Below, one piece after another: positions 43,528 to 55,600 of a stretch of DNA of 57,884 nucleotides (positions are counted from its first letter, which is position 1; each line of letters starts with the position of its first letter). Below the pieces are notes generated by a model. It ran no database searches, was not told the origin of the DNA, and was given only the letters and a program-made list of their open reading frames with translations. Origin of the DNA: an uncultured Geobacteraceae bacterium (GTDB taxonomy: Bacteria > Desulfobacterota > Desulfuromonadia > Geobacterales > Pseudopelobacteraceae); NCBI GenBank assembly GCA_903876875.1, contig CAIRBT010000155.1, positions 1 through 57,884 on the forward strand, read 5' to 3'. Both the position numbers and the translations under genes were made by a program.

Positions 43528-45234
43528 ATGCGTTCATATCTGTACTCTGCGGTTATCCTCTGTAGTATAACTTTTACCGGTGCTGTTGTTGCTTTAGCCG
43601 CACAACCCGATGCCGGTTCGATTCTGCGTGACATCGGTGACCGTCCAAAACCTTTTCCGGAGCGGCAACTGGAGCGTCCGACCAGCAGTGAGCAGGCTCT
43701 GCCGGATCTGCACCAGGGGATAAAGGTCACGGTTAAGGGCTTCCGTGTTACCGGAGCCACACAGTTTTCTGAAGCAGAGTTACAGAACGTTATGGCTGCT
43801 TATGTTGGCAAGGATATGACCTTCAATGAATTGAACCTGGCAATTCAGCAGCTCTCCTCCTTCTATATGTCGAAAGGGTTGATGGTACAGGCATTGCTTC
43901 CCCCCCAGGATGTGATTGAAGGCATCATTACCATCCAGCTTCTGGAAGGGAGGCTGTCTTCTGTTGTCGTTGAGCGTCTTCGGGGTGTCCGCTTCAGCGA
44001 AGATCGGGTGAAGAAGTTCATCGTTGGCAGGCAACCGGTTGGACAGCCGATTCGCGTTGATGCCATTGAAGAGGCGTTGCTGCTTCTGAATGATGTTCCC
44101 GGTGTGGTCGCCACCGCCAATTTACAGGCAGGAAACGAAACCGGAGCCACTGACCTGCTGGTCAAGCTTGATCGAAGCCCGTTGATAACCGGTGCCCTCA
44201 CCGGAGATAATAACGGCAGTATTTCGACCGGGGAATATCGCCTGACAGCCGATCTGAATGTCAACAACATGACCGGTATCGGCGATCAGGTCAGCGTGAA
44301 GGGGCTGTTTACCGATGGTAGCAGCTATGGTCGCATCGCCTACGGTCTGCCTGCCGGTTCGGGCGGTACCCGGCTGAATATCAATTACTCCACTCTGCAT
44401 TACGAGTTAGGCGGTGACTTCAAAGCATTGGTGGCTGCCGGTGATGCGGTAACGGCCGGTGCCGCACTCAGCATCCCCTTTATCCACCGGCGTTCACAAA
44501 ATTTCTACGGCACAGTTGGCTATGATTACCGAAACTATAACAACAGTTCCCATGGCCTCACCACCAGTGCCAAGGTTATTCAGGCCGGTACCATTGGACT
44601 CTCCGGTGACTTCTACGATAACTTATACGGTGGCGGATATAATTCGCTTTCAGTGAATGGAAACGTCGCCAACCTTGATCTGTCCGGTAACGGGGCTAAC
44701 AAGGCGGCGGATCAAGCCGGTCCCGGTACCGATGGGGTCTATAGCAAGCTCAGTTACAGCCTGTCGCGGGTGCAGAAAATCCAGGGGGATAAGACCTCCG
44801 TGCAGGTGAGTATCAACGGTCAGTTTGCCTTCAAGAACCTTGATTCATCGGAAAAAATCAGTCTTGGCGGTCCGGGTGCCGTTCGGGCACTTCCCCCCAA
44901 TGAGGGGAGTGGCGATGAAGGTTTTGTCATGAACGCCGAGCTGCACCATAATCTCACCGATACTCTCCAGTTCTTCGGTTTTTACGATTACGGCTGGCTG
45001 AAACAGCATCATTCTCTGTACAACGGCTGGAACTCCACCTTCGGAGCACCAAATACCTATAGTGCCGACGGTGTCGGTCTGGGTATTGCCTGGGGTAAGC
45101 AGGGGTTGTTCAGCGTCAAGGCGATTGTTGCCGAGCGGTTGAGTGCCAACCCGGGTGCCAATGCCCAGGGGAACGACAGCGATGGCACATTGCGGGAGCC
45201 GCGCTTTTGGCTGCTTGCCAGTGTCTTTTATTGA
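43528..45234 (+). CDS. Two-partner secretion transporter TpsB (ShlB/FhaC/HecB family)
   Basis: The 568-residue outer-membrane protein has a signal peptide (residues 1-23), a POTRA region (GIKVTVKGFRVTGATQFSEAELQNVM and GIITIQLLEGRLSSVVVERLRGVRF), and a beta-barrel ending LLASVFY with a terminal aromatic residue. It exports the adhesin at 46612 by recognising its N-terminal TPS domain in the periplasm. AGGAG precedes the ATG. Confidence 0.9.
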   Translation: MRSYLYSAVILCSITFTGAVVALAAQPDAGSILRDIGDRPKPFPERQLERPTSSEQALPDLHQGIKVTVKGFRVTGATQFSEAELQNVMAAYVGKDMTFNELNLAIQQLSSFYMSKGLMVQALLPPQDVIEGIITIQLLEGRLSSVVVERLRGVRFSEDRVKKFIVGRQPVGQPIRVDAIEEALLLLNDVPGVVATANLQAGNETGATDLLVKLDRSPLITGALTGDNNGSISTGEYRLTADLNVNNMTGIGDQVSVKGLFTDGSSYGRIAYGLPAGSGGTRLNINYSTLHYELGGDFKALVAAGDAVTAGAALSIPFIHRRSQNFYGTVGYDYRNYNNSSHGLTTSAKVIQAGTIGLSGDFYDNLYGGGYNSLSVNGNVANLDLSGNGANKAADQAGPGTDGVYSKLSYSLSRVQKIQGDKTSVQVSINGQFAFKNLDSSEKISLGGPGAVRALPPNEGSGDEGFVMNAELHHNLTDTLQFFGFYDYGWLKQHHSLYNGWNSTFGAPNTYSADGVGLGIAWGKQGLFSVKAIVAERLSANPGANAQGNDSDGTLREPRFWLLASVFY

Positions 45235-45270
45235 AAATCTCAGCACCACATCAAACAGAGGAGTCTACAC

Positions 45271-45789
45271 ATGAAGCGTCTTATCGTAACAGGAGTATTA
45301 GTAGCGGGTTTGGCCGCACTGCCCGGTTTTGCCTCGGCTGAAACCAAAATCGGTGTTGTTGACATGCAGCGTGCCGTCAGCGAAACAGCGGAGGGGGTTG
45401 CAGCCCGGGCAAGCATCTTCAAGAAAAGTGAACAGCTGAACAATGAGTTAAAGGGTATTCAGAGCGATTTTGAAAAACTTAAGGCGGAGTTGGAGAAGGA
45501 TGGCAGCAGCATGAAACAGGAGATGCGTGCTGATAAAGAACAACAGTTGCAGCAGAAAAGCCGTGATTTTCAGAAACGTCAGCGGGATGCCCAGGAAGAA
45601 CTTAAACAGATGGAGGCTGACATATTACAGAAACTGGTTGGCAGGCTGTCACTGCTGATTGGAAAAATCGGCGAAAGTGAAAAAATCGAACTCATTCTGG
45701 ATCAGAGTGCCGGAGTGAGATTCTACAGTAAAAGCATCGATATCACCCCCCAGTTGGTTAAAATGGCCGATGAAACAAACGGTAAATAA
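45271..45789 (+). CDS. OmpH/Skp-like periplasmic chaperone
   Basis: The 172-residue protein has a signal peptide (MKRLIVTGVLVAGLAALPGFASA), the OmpH start KIGVVDMQRAVSETAEGVAA, a long charged coiled coil (LKGIQSDFEKLKAELEKDGSS and following), and the family tail LILDQSAGVRFYSKSIDITPQLVKMAD. Skp-like trimers hold unfolded outer-membrane and secreted proteins in the periplasm. Its place between tpsB and tpsA suggests it escorts the very large adhesin. Confidence 0.87.
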   Translation: MKRLIVTGVLVAGLAALPGFASAETKIGVVDMQRAVSETAEGVAARASIFKKSEQLNNELKGIQSDFEKLKAELEKDGSSMKQEMRADKEQQLQQKSRDFQKRQRDAQEELKQMEADILQKLVGRLSLLIGKIGESEKIELILDQSAGVRFYSKSIDITPQLVKMADETNGK

Positions 45790-45818
45790 CGTATGCCATA
45801 TTACAGGAGATTATGCAC

Positions 45819-46565
45819 ATGACTGAAACAGCCGCAGCAAACAGTATGCCGTTGTATTACAAAGAACCGATAGTTCTTGATCTGGTACAACATCGGGAAA
45901 TGACAGTAGCCACCAGTCCAACCGGTTTTGCCTATGCGGCCGAATCTCAAACCGTCATGCTGAACGCCGATGAATTTTATGATGCCTGCCGTGAATACCC
46001 CATCATTTTCGCCCCTGCTGAAGATGGTACGGTCAAGCCCTTGGCACTGCTCGGTGTGCAGGCAGGTGAAAACCTTTTCGTTGACGCCGATGGTGCCTGG
46101 AAAGGTACCTATATTCCGGCCTACGTGCGGCGCTATCCCTTCATTCTGGCCGATAACGGCACCAATGAATTCCCCATTTGTATCGATCAAAAATTCGATG
46201 GCCTTACTATTGAAGGTGGCCAGCGGATTTTTACGGAAGAGGGTGAGCTGACCGACTACTGCCGCCACGTCCAGACCTTTATTCAGAACTTCCAGAGCCA
46301 GTTGGCCCCTTCGGCACAGTTTGCCGCCAAGCTCACGGAGCTTGCGCTGCTAACGCCGGTTGATGCCAATATTCAGCTGGGTGATGGCCGCACCTTTTTG
46401 CTGCAGGGGCTGCTTGTTGTCGATGAAAACCGTCTCGCCCGTTTGGGGGATGTTGTGGTGCTGGAACTGTTCCGCAGCGGTTACCTTGGTCTGATTTATG
46501 CCCACATGGCATCGGTAAAAAATATCGCCCGTTTGCATGATATGAAGGCGGCTCGCGGTAACTGA
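45819..46565 (+). CDS. SapC family protein
   Basis: The roughly 248-residue protein matches the SapC-like family: MPLYYKEPIVLDLVQHREM, YAAESQTVMLNADEFYDACREYPIIF, and the tail SGYLGLIYAHMASVKNIARLHDMKA. SapC was first linked to S-layer secretion in Campylobacter, but its role is unclear. An in-frame ATG at 45813 is also possible; AGGAGA fits 45819 better. It lies within the secretion operon. Confidence 0.75.
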   Translation: MTETAAANSMPLYYKEPIVLDLVQHREMTVATSPTGFAYAAESQTVMLNADEFYDACREYPIIFAPAEDGTVKPLALLGVQAGENLFVDADGAWKGTYIPAYVRRYPFILADNGTNEFPICIDQKFDGLTIEGGQRIFTEEGELTDYCRHVQTFIQNFQSQLAPSAQFAAKLTELALLTPVDANIQLGDGRTFLLQGLLVVDENRLARLGDVVVLELFRSGYLGLIYAHMASVKNIARLHDMKAARGN

Positions 46566-46611
46566 AGCAAGCGGTAGGGCAGTATGATGAGATCGCATAC
46601 CTGAGGAACTT

Positions 46612-49600
46612 ATGAACAAGTCATTTCGTCTGATATGGAACAATGCCAAGCAACTCTGGATTATTGCTGCTGAGATAATTAAGGGTAATGGTGGCCCGCC
46701 CCCGGTGAAGGGGGCGGTAGTCACCGCTGCAACCATGATGGTATTGACCGGTGCTATGGGCTCATCTGCCGCCACACTGCCCCAAAGCGCACTGCCCACC
46801 GGTGGCCAGGTTGCGGCCGGACAGGCGGTTATCAGCCAGAGCGGCACGCGGATGAATATCAACCAGTCCACTCAGAGTGCCATTCTCAACTGGCAAACGT
46901 TCAATATCGGTGCCCAGTCCCTGGTAAATTTCACCCAGCCGAACAGCACATCAACCGCCCTTAATCGGGTACTCACCACCGACCCTTCACAAATCTACGG
47001 TTCTCTCAGCGCTACCGGTCGGGTTTTTCTGATTAACCCCGCGGGTGTCCTGTTTGGACCAAGTTCCAGTGTTAATGTCGGCGGTCTGGTTGCCTCTACC
47101 ATGGATATCGCCGATAACGATTTTATGGCGCGGCGCTATACCTTTAACCGTAACGGCTCCACCGGCAGCATCATTACTCAGGGAACCATAACCGTTGCCG
47201 AGGGTGGTTTTGCTGCCTTACTGGCACCGGAGGTACGAAACGAGGGGATAATCACCGCCCGCATGGGAAGTGTGGCATTGGCGGCGGGGGAGAAGGTTAC
47301 CCTGAATTTTAACGGCAGCAATCTGCTGGGGGTATCGGTTGATCCTGCTACTATTGCAACCCTTATCGAAAACAAGCATCTGATACAGGCCGAAGGGGGG
47401 CAGGTTGTCATGGCTGCCAGTGCGGCCAACAAACTGTACGGTTCCACGATCAACAACAGCGGCACGGTTTCTGCCACCTCACTGGTCAATATGGGGGGTG
47501 TCATCAAGCTGGTAGGTGATACCATCAACGTCACGTCGGGAAGTGTTATTGAAGCGAAGGGTGCCACCGGTGGCGGAACTATCCTCATCGGCGGGGAAGC
47601 CCATGGTAGTGGTACGACCCCCCATGCTCAGACGGTGACGGTGGAGAGTGGTGCGGCCATTGATGCCTCGGCCACCCAGACCGGTGCGGGGGGGAGGGTG
47701 GTGGTCTGGTCCGACACTGCAACGAACATGTACGGGGCGATTGTGGCCCGCGGTGGTCTGCAGGGGGGGGATGGGGGTTGGGTGGAAACCTCCGGGCCCA
47801 CGCTCAATCTGAGCGGAACCGTTGATGCGGGGAGCAATTCCGGCGCCCATGGTTACTGGTTGCTTGATCCGAACGATTTGACGATCACCAGCAGTGGCAG
47901 CAGTGTGACCGGTGGTACGGCATACCAGCCGGGTACCACCGGCACCATTCTCAATACTTCCATCAACAGTGCCCTCAATGCCGGCAGCAATGTCACCATT
48001 GCCACCAGTGCTGCGGGCACTGGCGGTTCCGGTAATATTACGGTGTCGGCGGCCATCACGGCAACAACCAATGCGTCAGCCACCACGGCGGCAAATTCAC
48101 CGACCCTGTTGTTGCAGGCTGATAATGATATTACCATTGGTGCCGGGATAGATGTCAGGGCCAATGTGCAGCTCAAGGCCGGCAGGAATATTACTGATAC
48201 CGGTGGCTATACGCTGAAAACCTATGGTCAGGATGTGGTTTTTAATAGTCGGGCGAATAATGCTACCTACGGAACCATTGACGTTGAGAGTGCGACGATC
48301 CAAACCAATGGCGGCAACATAAGTATGTATGGTGGCACGGCAGTTGGCGGGTATGCCGTTGGTGGCAGCTGGGGACTTTATACGTCGAGCGACACGATTA
48401 ACGCCGGTGGTGGCAACATCCTGATGGCAGGGCAATCGCTCACTGGCAACTATTACGGTGGCTTGCGGATAGGCTATGACAGTATAGTCACGAGCGGTAG
48501 CGGCACCATTACGTTGAAGGGTGATGCCACTCTGGGTAACAGTGGCAATCATGGCACGGGTCTGTATCTTGGAGCGAGCAGCATAACGACTGGTAGTGGT
48601 GCCTTGAGTATCACTGGTACCACCAATGGTTGGTATGGCAATCCTGCCGGTACAAGCATAGTCCAGAACGGTATTTTTATAGAAGCCAATGTCGGAGCCC
48701 TCAACATAACCTCCTCTGGTGGCAACATAACGTTGACCGGAACGAACAGTTCCACGTCCGGGTATGCCCAGGCTGGTATCCAGCTCATGTACGGCAACTC
48801 TTCAACGACGATATCAACGACCGGCACCGGTAGTGTAACGATTAACGGTACGGGGGGCAGCGGATATTATTATTATGGTCCGAACGGTGCGATCGTTTTT
48901 GGTTCGAACTATTATGGTAGTAATCCTGCGAGTACGTGGAACTACAATCCACCGGTGTACATCAGCACCGTCGCCGGTGACATTAACATCAACGCCACCA
49001 GCGGAGGCTCCACAGCCCTCTATATCTACAGTTCTGCCTCAAAAATATATTCAACCAGCGGCAATATTACCATAACTGCCACAAACCCCGGTACCACCAT
49101 CGCCACCCCTTCCGGGAGCCAGATTGGCTATAACAGCGGTGCCGGTACCACCGGTAACATCACCCTCATTGCCGACAATCTTGCCAGCTTTTACTCCACC
49201 GTCAAAGGTACCGGCACCCTTACGTTCCAACCGGCTTCCACTTCAGCTTCCATCGGCCTTGGCGGCTCATCGGGCTACACCTTGAATATCCCCTCCTCCT
49301 GGCTCACGGGGGGCTCGTACTTTACCACCGGATTCAGCTCCTTTGTGGTCGGGCGGGGTGATAGCACAGGCGGCATCACCGTCAATTCGTCGCTCAGTAA
49401 CGTGACCGGTAGTCTGAGCCTGCTTGAGGGTACCGGTGCCATTACCATCAGTAACGCTATCTCACTCTATAATGGCATCACCAACGGGTATAACTTAACC
49501 CTGCAATCCCGTGGCAGCGTGACCCAGAGTGCCGCCTTTACCAATGTGGCCGGCCTGGAACTGCTCGGTACCGGCGGCAGCTTTACCCTGCAAAATGCCG

Positions 49601-52600
49601 GTAATAGCTTTGCCAAACTTGCCGCAGCCACCGGCTCACTCAAATTGGTTAATTCCCGTTCATTACTCATTGATGAAGTGGGGGGGACGGCTGGTGTTAC
49701 CACGACCGTCGCTACCAACTGGACTGACATTGCGGTTACTGGTGCCTCCAGTGACCTGCAGGTGAATGCTCCCATCGTTACGGTCAACAGCCTGGATCTG
49801 GCGGTCGGTCGCAATTATCTTAACTATTATGGTTCCAATGCCCTAACTGCAAGTCGCTGGCTGGTGTACTCGGCCTCGCCGGTGGGTGATATTTTTAACG
49901 CACAGGATAGTACCAATGCTGCGGTCTGGAGTAAAACCTCCGCTGGCTATGCACCGGCGGCCGTGACAGAAACCGGTAATCGCTACCTGTTTGCCTCTGC
50001 ATCGGCACCGCTTGCGGTGGTTTTCTCCAAAATGTACGACGGTCTTGCCACGGTTACCGGCACCGCTTCAGTTGATAATGCCGTGTTTGGTATGGCGGTG
50101 ACCTTTACCGGTTCCGCTGCTACCGCCGACAAAAATGTTGGCAGTGGCAAGGCACTTACCTCAAACAGCCTGGCACTGACAGCCGGTTCTCCTCTGTATA
50201 CCTTGACTGGTGCCACGGTCACCATTACCCCCCGTCCGTTGGCTCTCACCGCCACGTACAACGGTTTGACTGCGGTTACCTCCGGAGCCACGGTCACCAA
50301 TCTGGTGTCCGGAGATGCTGCCAATACGGTGGTTTTATCCGGCACCGGCTGGATGGCCAATCGGAATGCGGGTACCAGCAAAGTTTACAGCTCCGGAACC
50401 CTCACCCTCAGTGGCAGTAATGCGGCAAATTACACGGTGAATAATGGCCGTATCACCATTAATCCGCTGGCGGTTACCTTGAGCGGCAGCAGGGTCTATG
50501 ACGGCACGGCAACCGCAGCGGCGGCTGTTGTAACTGTTACCAATGCAATCGGTTCCGATGTGGTAACCCTCTCCGGGAGCGGTACGTTGGCAAGCAGAAA
50601 CTCCGGTGCCGAGTCAATCAGCAGTATGACCGGTCTGACCTTGACCGGTGCCGCTGCGGCGAATTATACCCTGAGCGGTGCCACCGGTTCGGTTACCATC
50701 GCCAAGGCTCCGCTGATTCTTTCCGCTATTCCCGATGCAAAAACCTATGATGGCCTTCTCACTGCGGCAGCAACACCGGTGATAAGCGGCAGTGTGGGAA
50801 CCGGAGATACCCTGTCCGTTTCGGAAGCGTACGCTACGGTCGGTGTGGCATCGGGTAAAACCTTAACGGTCAGCTACTCCTTAAGTGACGGTAACAGCGG
50901 TAATAACTACACCGTGACGACCATCAGCAACAGTAATGGCCAGATTTTCAAGGCTCCACTCACCATTACCCTGACCCCCAACGGGGCAACCAGGGTCTAT
51001 GACAGTACGACCACCACCAATAACTCTGCGTTTACCACCAGTATGCTGGCCGCCTATAGTCCGGTCGGTCTGGTGAATAGCGAGACCGCCAATGGCATTG
51101 GTCTGACCCTGAGCGGCCTGCTTGCCTTTAACGGCTCGACTTCGACGGTCATCAAGGGGGTTGGCAGCTATTCACCGGATCGGGGGACGCTGGCTTTTAC
51201 CGAGTCATCGGGGAATTATGCGATAACCACGAACTTTGTTAATGCGTCCAATAATCAGTATGTGATTACCAAGGCTCCTCTCACCATTTCCGGCACTCGG
51301 GTGTACGACGGCACCACCAACGCTTTTGCTGCTAATTTGTCCATCAGTTCGGGAAAATATAGCTCTGATACCGTAACTCTGACCGGTGCGACAACCGTGG
51401 CTGACAAGAATGTCGGCAGTAACAAAACCCTGACATCGGTGACCGGTATCACCCTGGCCGGTGCCGATGCCGGTAACTATGTGGTGACCGGCGGTACCCT
51501 GTCGATTACCGCCCAGACTATTACCCTGACGGCCCAGGCCAATACCAAATATTATGACGGTACTACCGCTGCGGCCGCCACACCGGTGGTCTCCGGTATG
51601 GTGTTTGCCGGTGATACCCTAGCTGCCAATGAGACCTATACCAGTACCACGGCCGGTACCGGTAAGACCCTTGCGGTTAATTACTCCCTGAGTGACGGTA
51701 ATAGTGGCGGCAATTACATCGTCAATCTGACTAATAATACCAGCAGTGTTATTAATAAAGGATCATTGACTATTTCTCTGATCCCCAATAGGGTTACCAA
51801 GGTCTATGACGGAACCACACTCAACACAACTACCTTCTCCCAGGATCTCTCCAACTATACCATAACCGGGATCGCCAGTGGCCAGACCGCAACCAGTATC
51901 GGCCTTACCATTAGTGGCAGCATGGCCTTCAACGGTTCCACCAGTACGGTGGTGAAAAATGCCGGTACCTATGGGATGAGTTCCGGAACCCTGTCGCTGT
52001 CGGAATTGACCAACAACTATTCGGTCTCCTTTGATAACACGGTGGGGAACCAGTACGTGATAACCAAGGCACCACTGACGGTGTCCGGAACCAGGGTCTA
52101 TGATGCAACGGCGACCGTTGCATCGACCGCTTTGACGACGTTTAGCGGTCTGATCGGCCAGGATTCGGTGTCGATGTATGGCGGGAATGGTACCCTTTCC
52201 AGTAAAGCTGTCGGAACGAACCGGAGTGTGACCCTGGGGACGCTTGCCATCGGTGGTACCGATGGGGGCAATTATAGCTTGACCGGGGCGACCCTGACCG
52301 TTACCCCTGCCACCGTGACGGTGACGGGACTCAGTGCCGCTAACAAGGTCTACAACCAGTCTGCGACGGCGACGCTTTCTGGCGGTACCCTTTCCGGCGT
52401 TATTTCAGGGGATACGGTTACTCTCTCCCTTGGTACGGCGACCTTTGCCGATAACAATGCCGGTAACGGCAAGAGCGTGACGGTGACCGGTACGACCATC
52501 GGGGGCACCGATCAGAGTAACTATATTCTGGTGGCACCCACCGGTTTGACCGCCAACATCACCCCCAAGGCTCTGACCATCACCGGTGTTACCACCAGCG

Positions 52601-55600
52601 ACAAGGTGTATGACGGTACGACGGTTGCTGCGCTTTCGGGCGGCACCATTTCCGGCGTTATCAGTGGCGATACGGTGACCGTCGGTGCTGCCACCGGCAG
52701 TTTTGCCGATGCCAATGCCGCCTCCGGTAAGGCGGTTACGGTGAAGGGTTTTGCCCTCAGCGGTCTGGATGCCACGAATTACAGCCTGACCCTCCCCACA
52801 TCACTTACCGCGACGATTACCCCGGCACCGCTCACCATGACGGCGGTTTCCGATGCCATTGTCTATGGTGATACCCAGCCGGCTACCTTTGCCGTCAAGT
52901 ACAGCGGTTTTGTCAATGGTGAAAACGCTTCGACCTTGAGTGGTGCGGTTGTCATGCGGACGAGCAGCTCCATCGACGCCGGAGTGTACAGCGGTGACCT
53001 GGTTCCCTATGGTACCGCCCAGAACTATACCATTACCAAAGTGAGTGCTGATTATACCATCTATCAGGCCGGCACTCTGCTGATTAAGGCGGACTCCACC
53101 AGTCGGGTTTATGGTGCTGCCGATCCTACCTTTACCTACACGGTCGGTGGCCTCAAAAATGGCAATAGTGCCGCCCAGGTGGTTTCCGCTGCCACCGTGA
53201 CTCCATCGTCGACCTCGACGAGTGGTGTCGGCAATTATACCCTGACGCCCAGTGCCGTTAATTTGACAACGTTGGGTTCTACTAATTATGACATCAACCA
53301 GGTCGTTTATTTTACGGGAAATTATAGCATAATTCCCAAAAACCTCACGGTGACAGCCGCCAGTGGGGTTACCAAAACCTATGATGGCACGACGAATTTA
53401 CCGGGGAGTGGTTATACGGTGTCGGGCATTGTTGGCAGTGATGCCGTCTCGGTTGGCGGAACCGGAGCCTTTAGCGGTAAAAATGTCGGTACGGGTATCA
53501 GCTTTACGGTGTCTGACTTAAGTCTGACCGGTGCCGGTGCAGCCAATTATGCCCTGGCTACCTCTTCTGTCTCGGGTAGTGGCACTATCACCGCCAAAAC
53601 CCTTGGTGTCAGTAATGTAACCGTGGCAGACAAGGTCTATGACGGAGCCCGGACGGCAACGGTGAGTGGTGGTGACCTTTCCGGACTGATAGCGGGGGAT
53701 ACGGTAACCTTCTCCCTTGGTTCGGCAACCTTTGCCGACAAAAATGTGGCTAACAACAAAGCGGTCACGGTGACCGGTACCACGATCTCCGGCATGAACA
53801 GTGGCAACTACCTGATCTCCAACCCTTCGGGACTTACGGCCAGCATCACTCCGGCAGCTCTTACCATCACCGGCGTTACCGCTGCCGATAAAGTTTACAA
53901 CCGATCAACGGCGGCGACCATCTCCGGTGGTGCGCTCAGTGGTAAGGTGAGCGGCGACACTGTTACCCTGACCCTTGGCACGGCCAGTTTTGCCGACTGG
54001 AATGTGGGGAGTAATAAGGCGGTCACGGTGGCCGGTTCCACCATTGGTGGCAGCGATGCCGGAAACTACACGGTGACCAATCCTGCCGGACTGACGGCCA
54101 GTATTACCCCCTTTGCCCTCACCGCCACCGGTGTTACTGCCGGTAACAAGGTCTATGACCAGACGGCTACGGCGACTATTCAGGCCGGTGGTTCCCTCAA
54201 TACGTTCAGCGGTGATACGGTTACCATTACCGGTGGCAGCGGGAATTTTGCCGATAAAAACGTGGCCAATGGCAAAACGGTTACCATCACCGGACTGACC
54301 CTGTCCGGCAGTGCCGCCGGTAACTACACGGTGAATATTCCCACCGGCATCACGGCGGATATTACGCCCCTTACGCTGACCGCCACCACCCTTGTTACCA
54401 CCAATAAAGTGTATGATGGGACCAGGACGGCAACCTTTACCGGTGGTGTTATGGATGGCATCTATAGTGGGGATGTGGTTACTCTTGCGCTGGGGGCAGC
54501 GAATTTTGATACGAAGAATGTAGGGGATAACAAAGCTGTTACCCTGAGTTCCGCCGGTCTCGCCGGCTATGATGCGGGCAATTACACGCTTACCACGCCA
54601 ACCGTCACCGCCGCTTCCATCACCAAGGCACCGTTGACCGTTTCCCTGTCTGCTTCAAACAAGGTGTACGACGGTACGGATACCGCCTCGGCAACGTTGA
54701 GGATTACGTCCGGTCTGGTGGGGAGTGAAACCGTCACCGCCAGTGGTTCGGCGACCTTTAATAGCAAAAATGTACTGACCGCCAATCTGGTTACCGTCAA
54801 TAGCACGGCTCTGGCGGACGGCAGCAACGGTGGTCTGGCCAGCAACTACAGTCTGGCTGCCGGTCAGACCGTGGCGGCTGCCATTACGCCCGCTTCGTTG
54901 ACCGCCACGGTGGCGGCTCCCAATAAGGTCTATGACGGTACCACCGCCGCCACACCAACCCTGACCATCACCGGTGGGCTTGTCGGTTCGGAAATTGTTA
55001 CCGCCACCGGTTCGGCAACCTTTAATAGCAGGAACGTACTGGATGCCAATCTGGTAACCGTCAACAGCGTTGCCCTTGCCAACGGGTCAGGTGGCGGTCT
55101 GGCCAGCAATTATACTCTGTCGGCAGGGGAAACCGTTGCTGCAAGCATTACCACCAAGGGGTTAACCGTCACCGGGCTTTCCGCCGCCAATAAAATGTAT
55201 GACGGCACGACTTCCGCAGTGGTGTCTGGGGGTGCCCTGCAAGGTATCGTCGGTTCAGATACGGTGAACCTTGTGCAAGGAGCGGCCACCTTTGCCAGCA
55301 AAAATGTTGGAACCGGTCTCATGGTGACGGCTGTGGCCTCCTCACTCACCGGGACAGATGCCGGGAATTACACCGTTTCCGCCGCCACCTCTTTCACTGC
55401 CTCCATTACGAAAGCACCACTGACTCTTACTACTTCCAGTGACTCAAAACCCTATGACGGTACGGTGACCTCTGCGGGTAACGTGCTGGTCAGCGGGAGC
55501 AAGGCCACCAACGATACGGTGACGGTTGCCCAGGTGTTTGACTCGAAAAATGCCGGTTCGCGGTCGCTGGTTATTACGCCGGCCACCTATACCATTGTCG

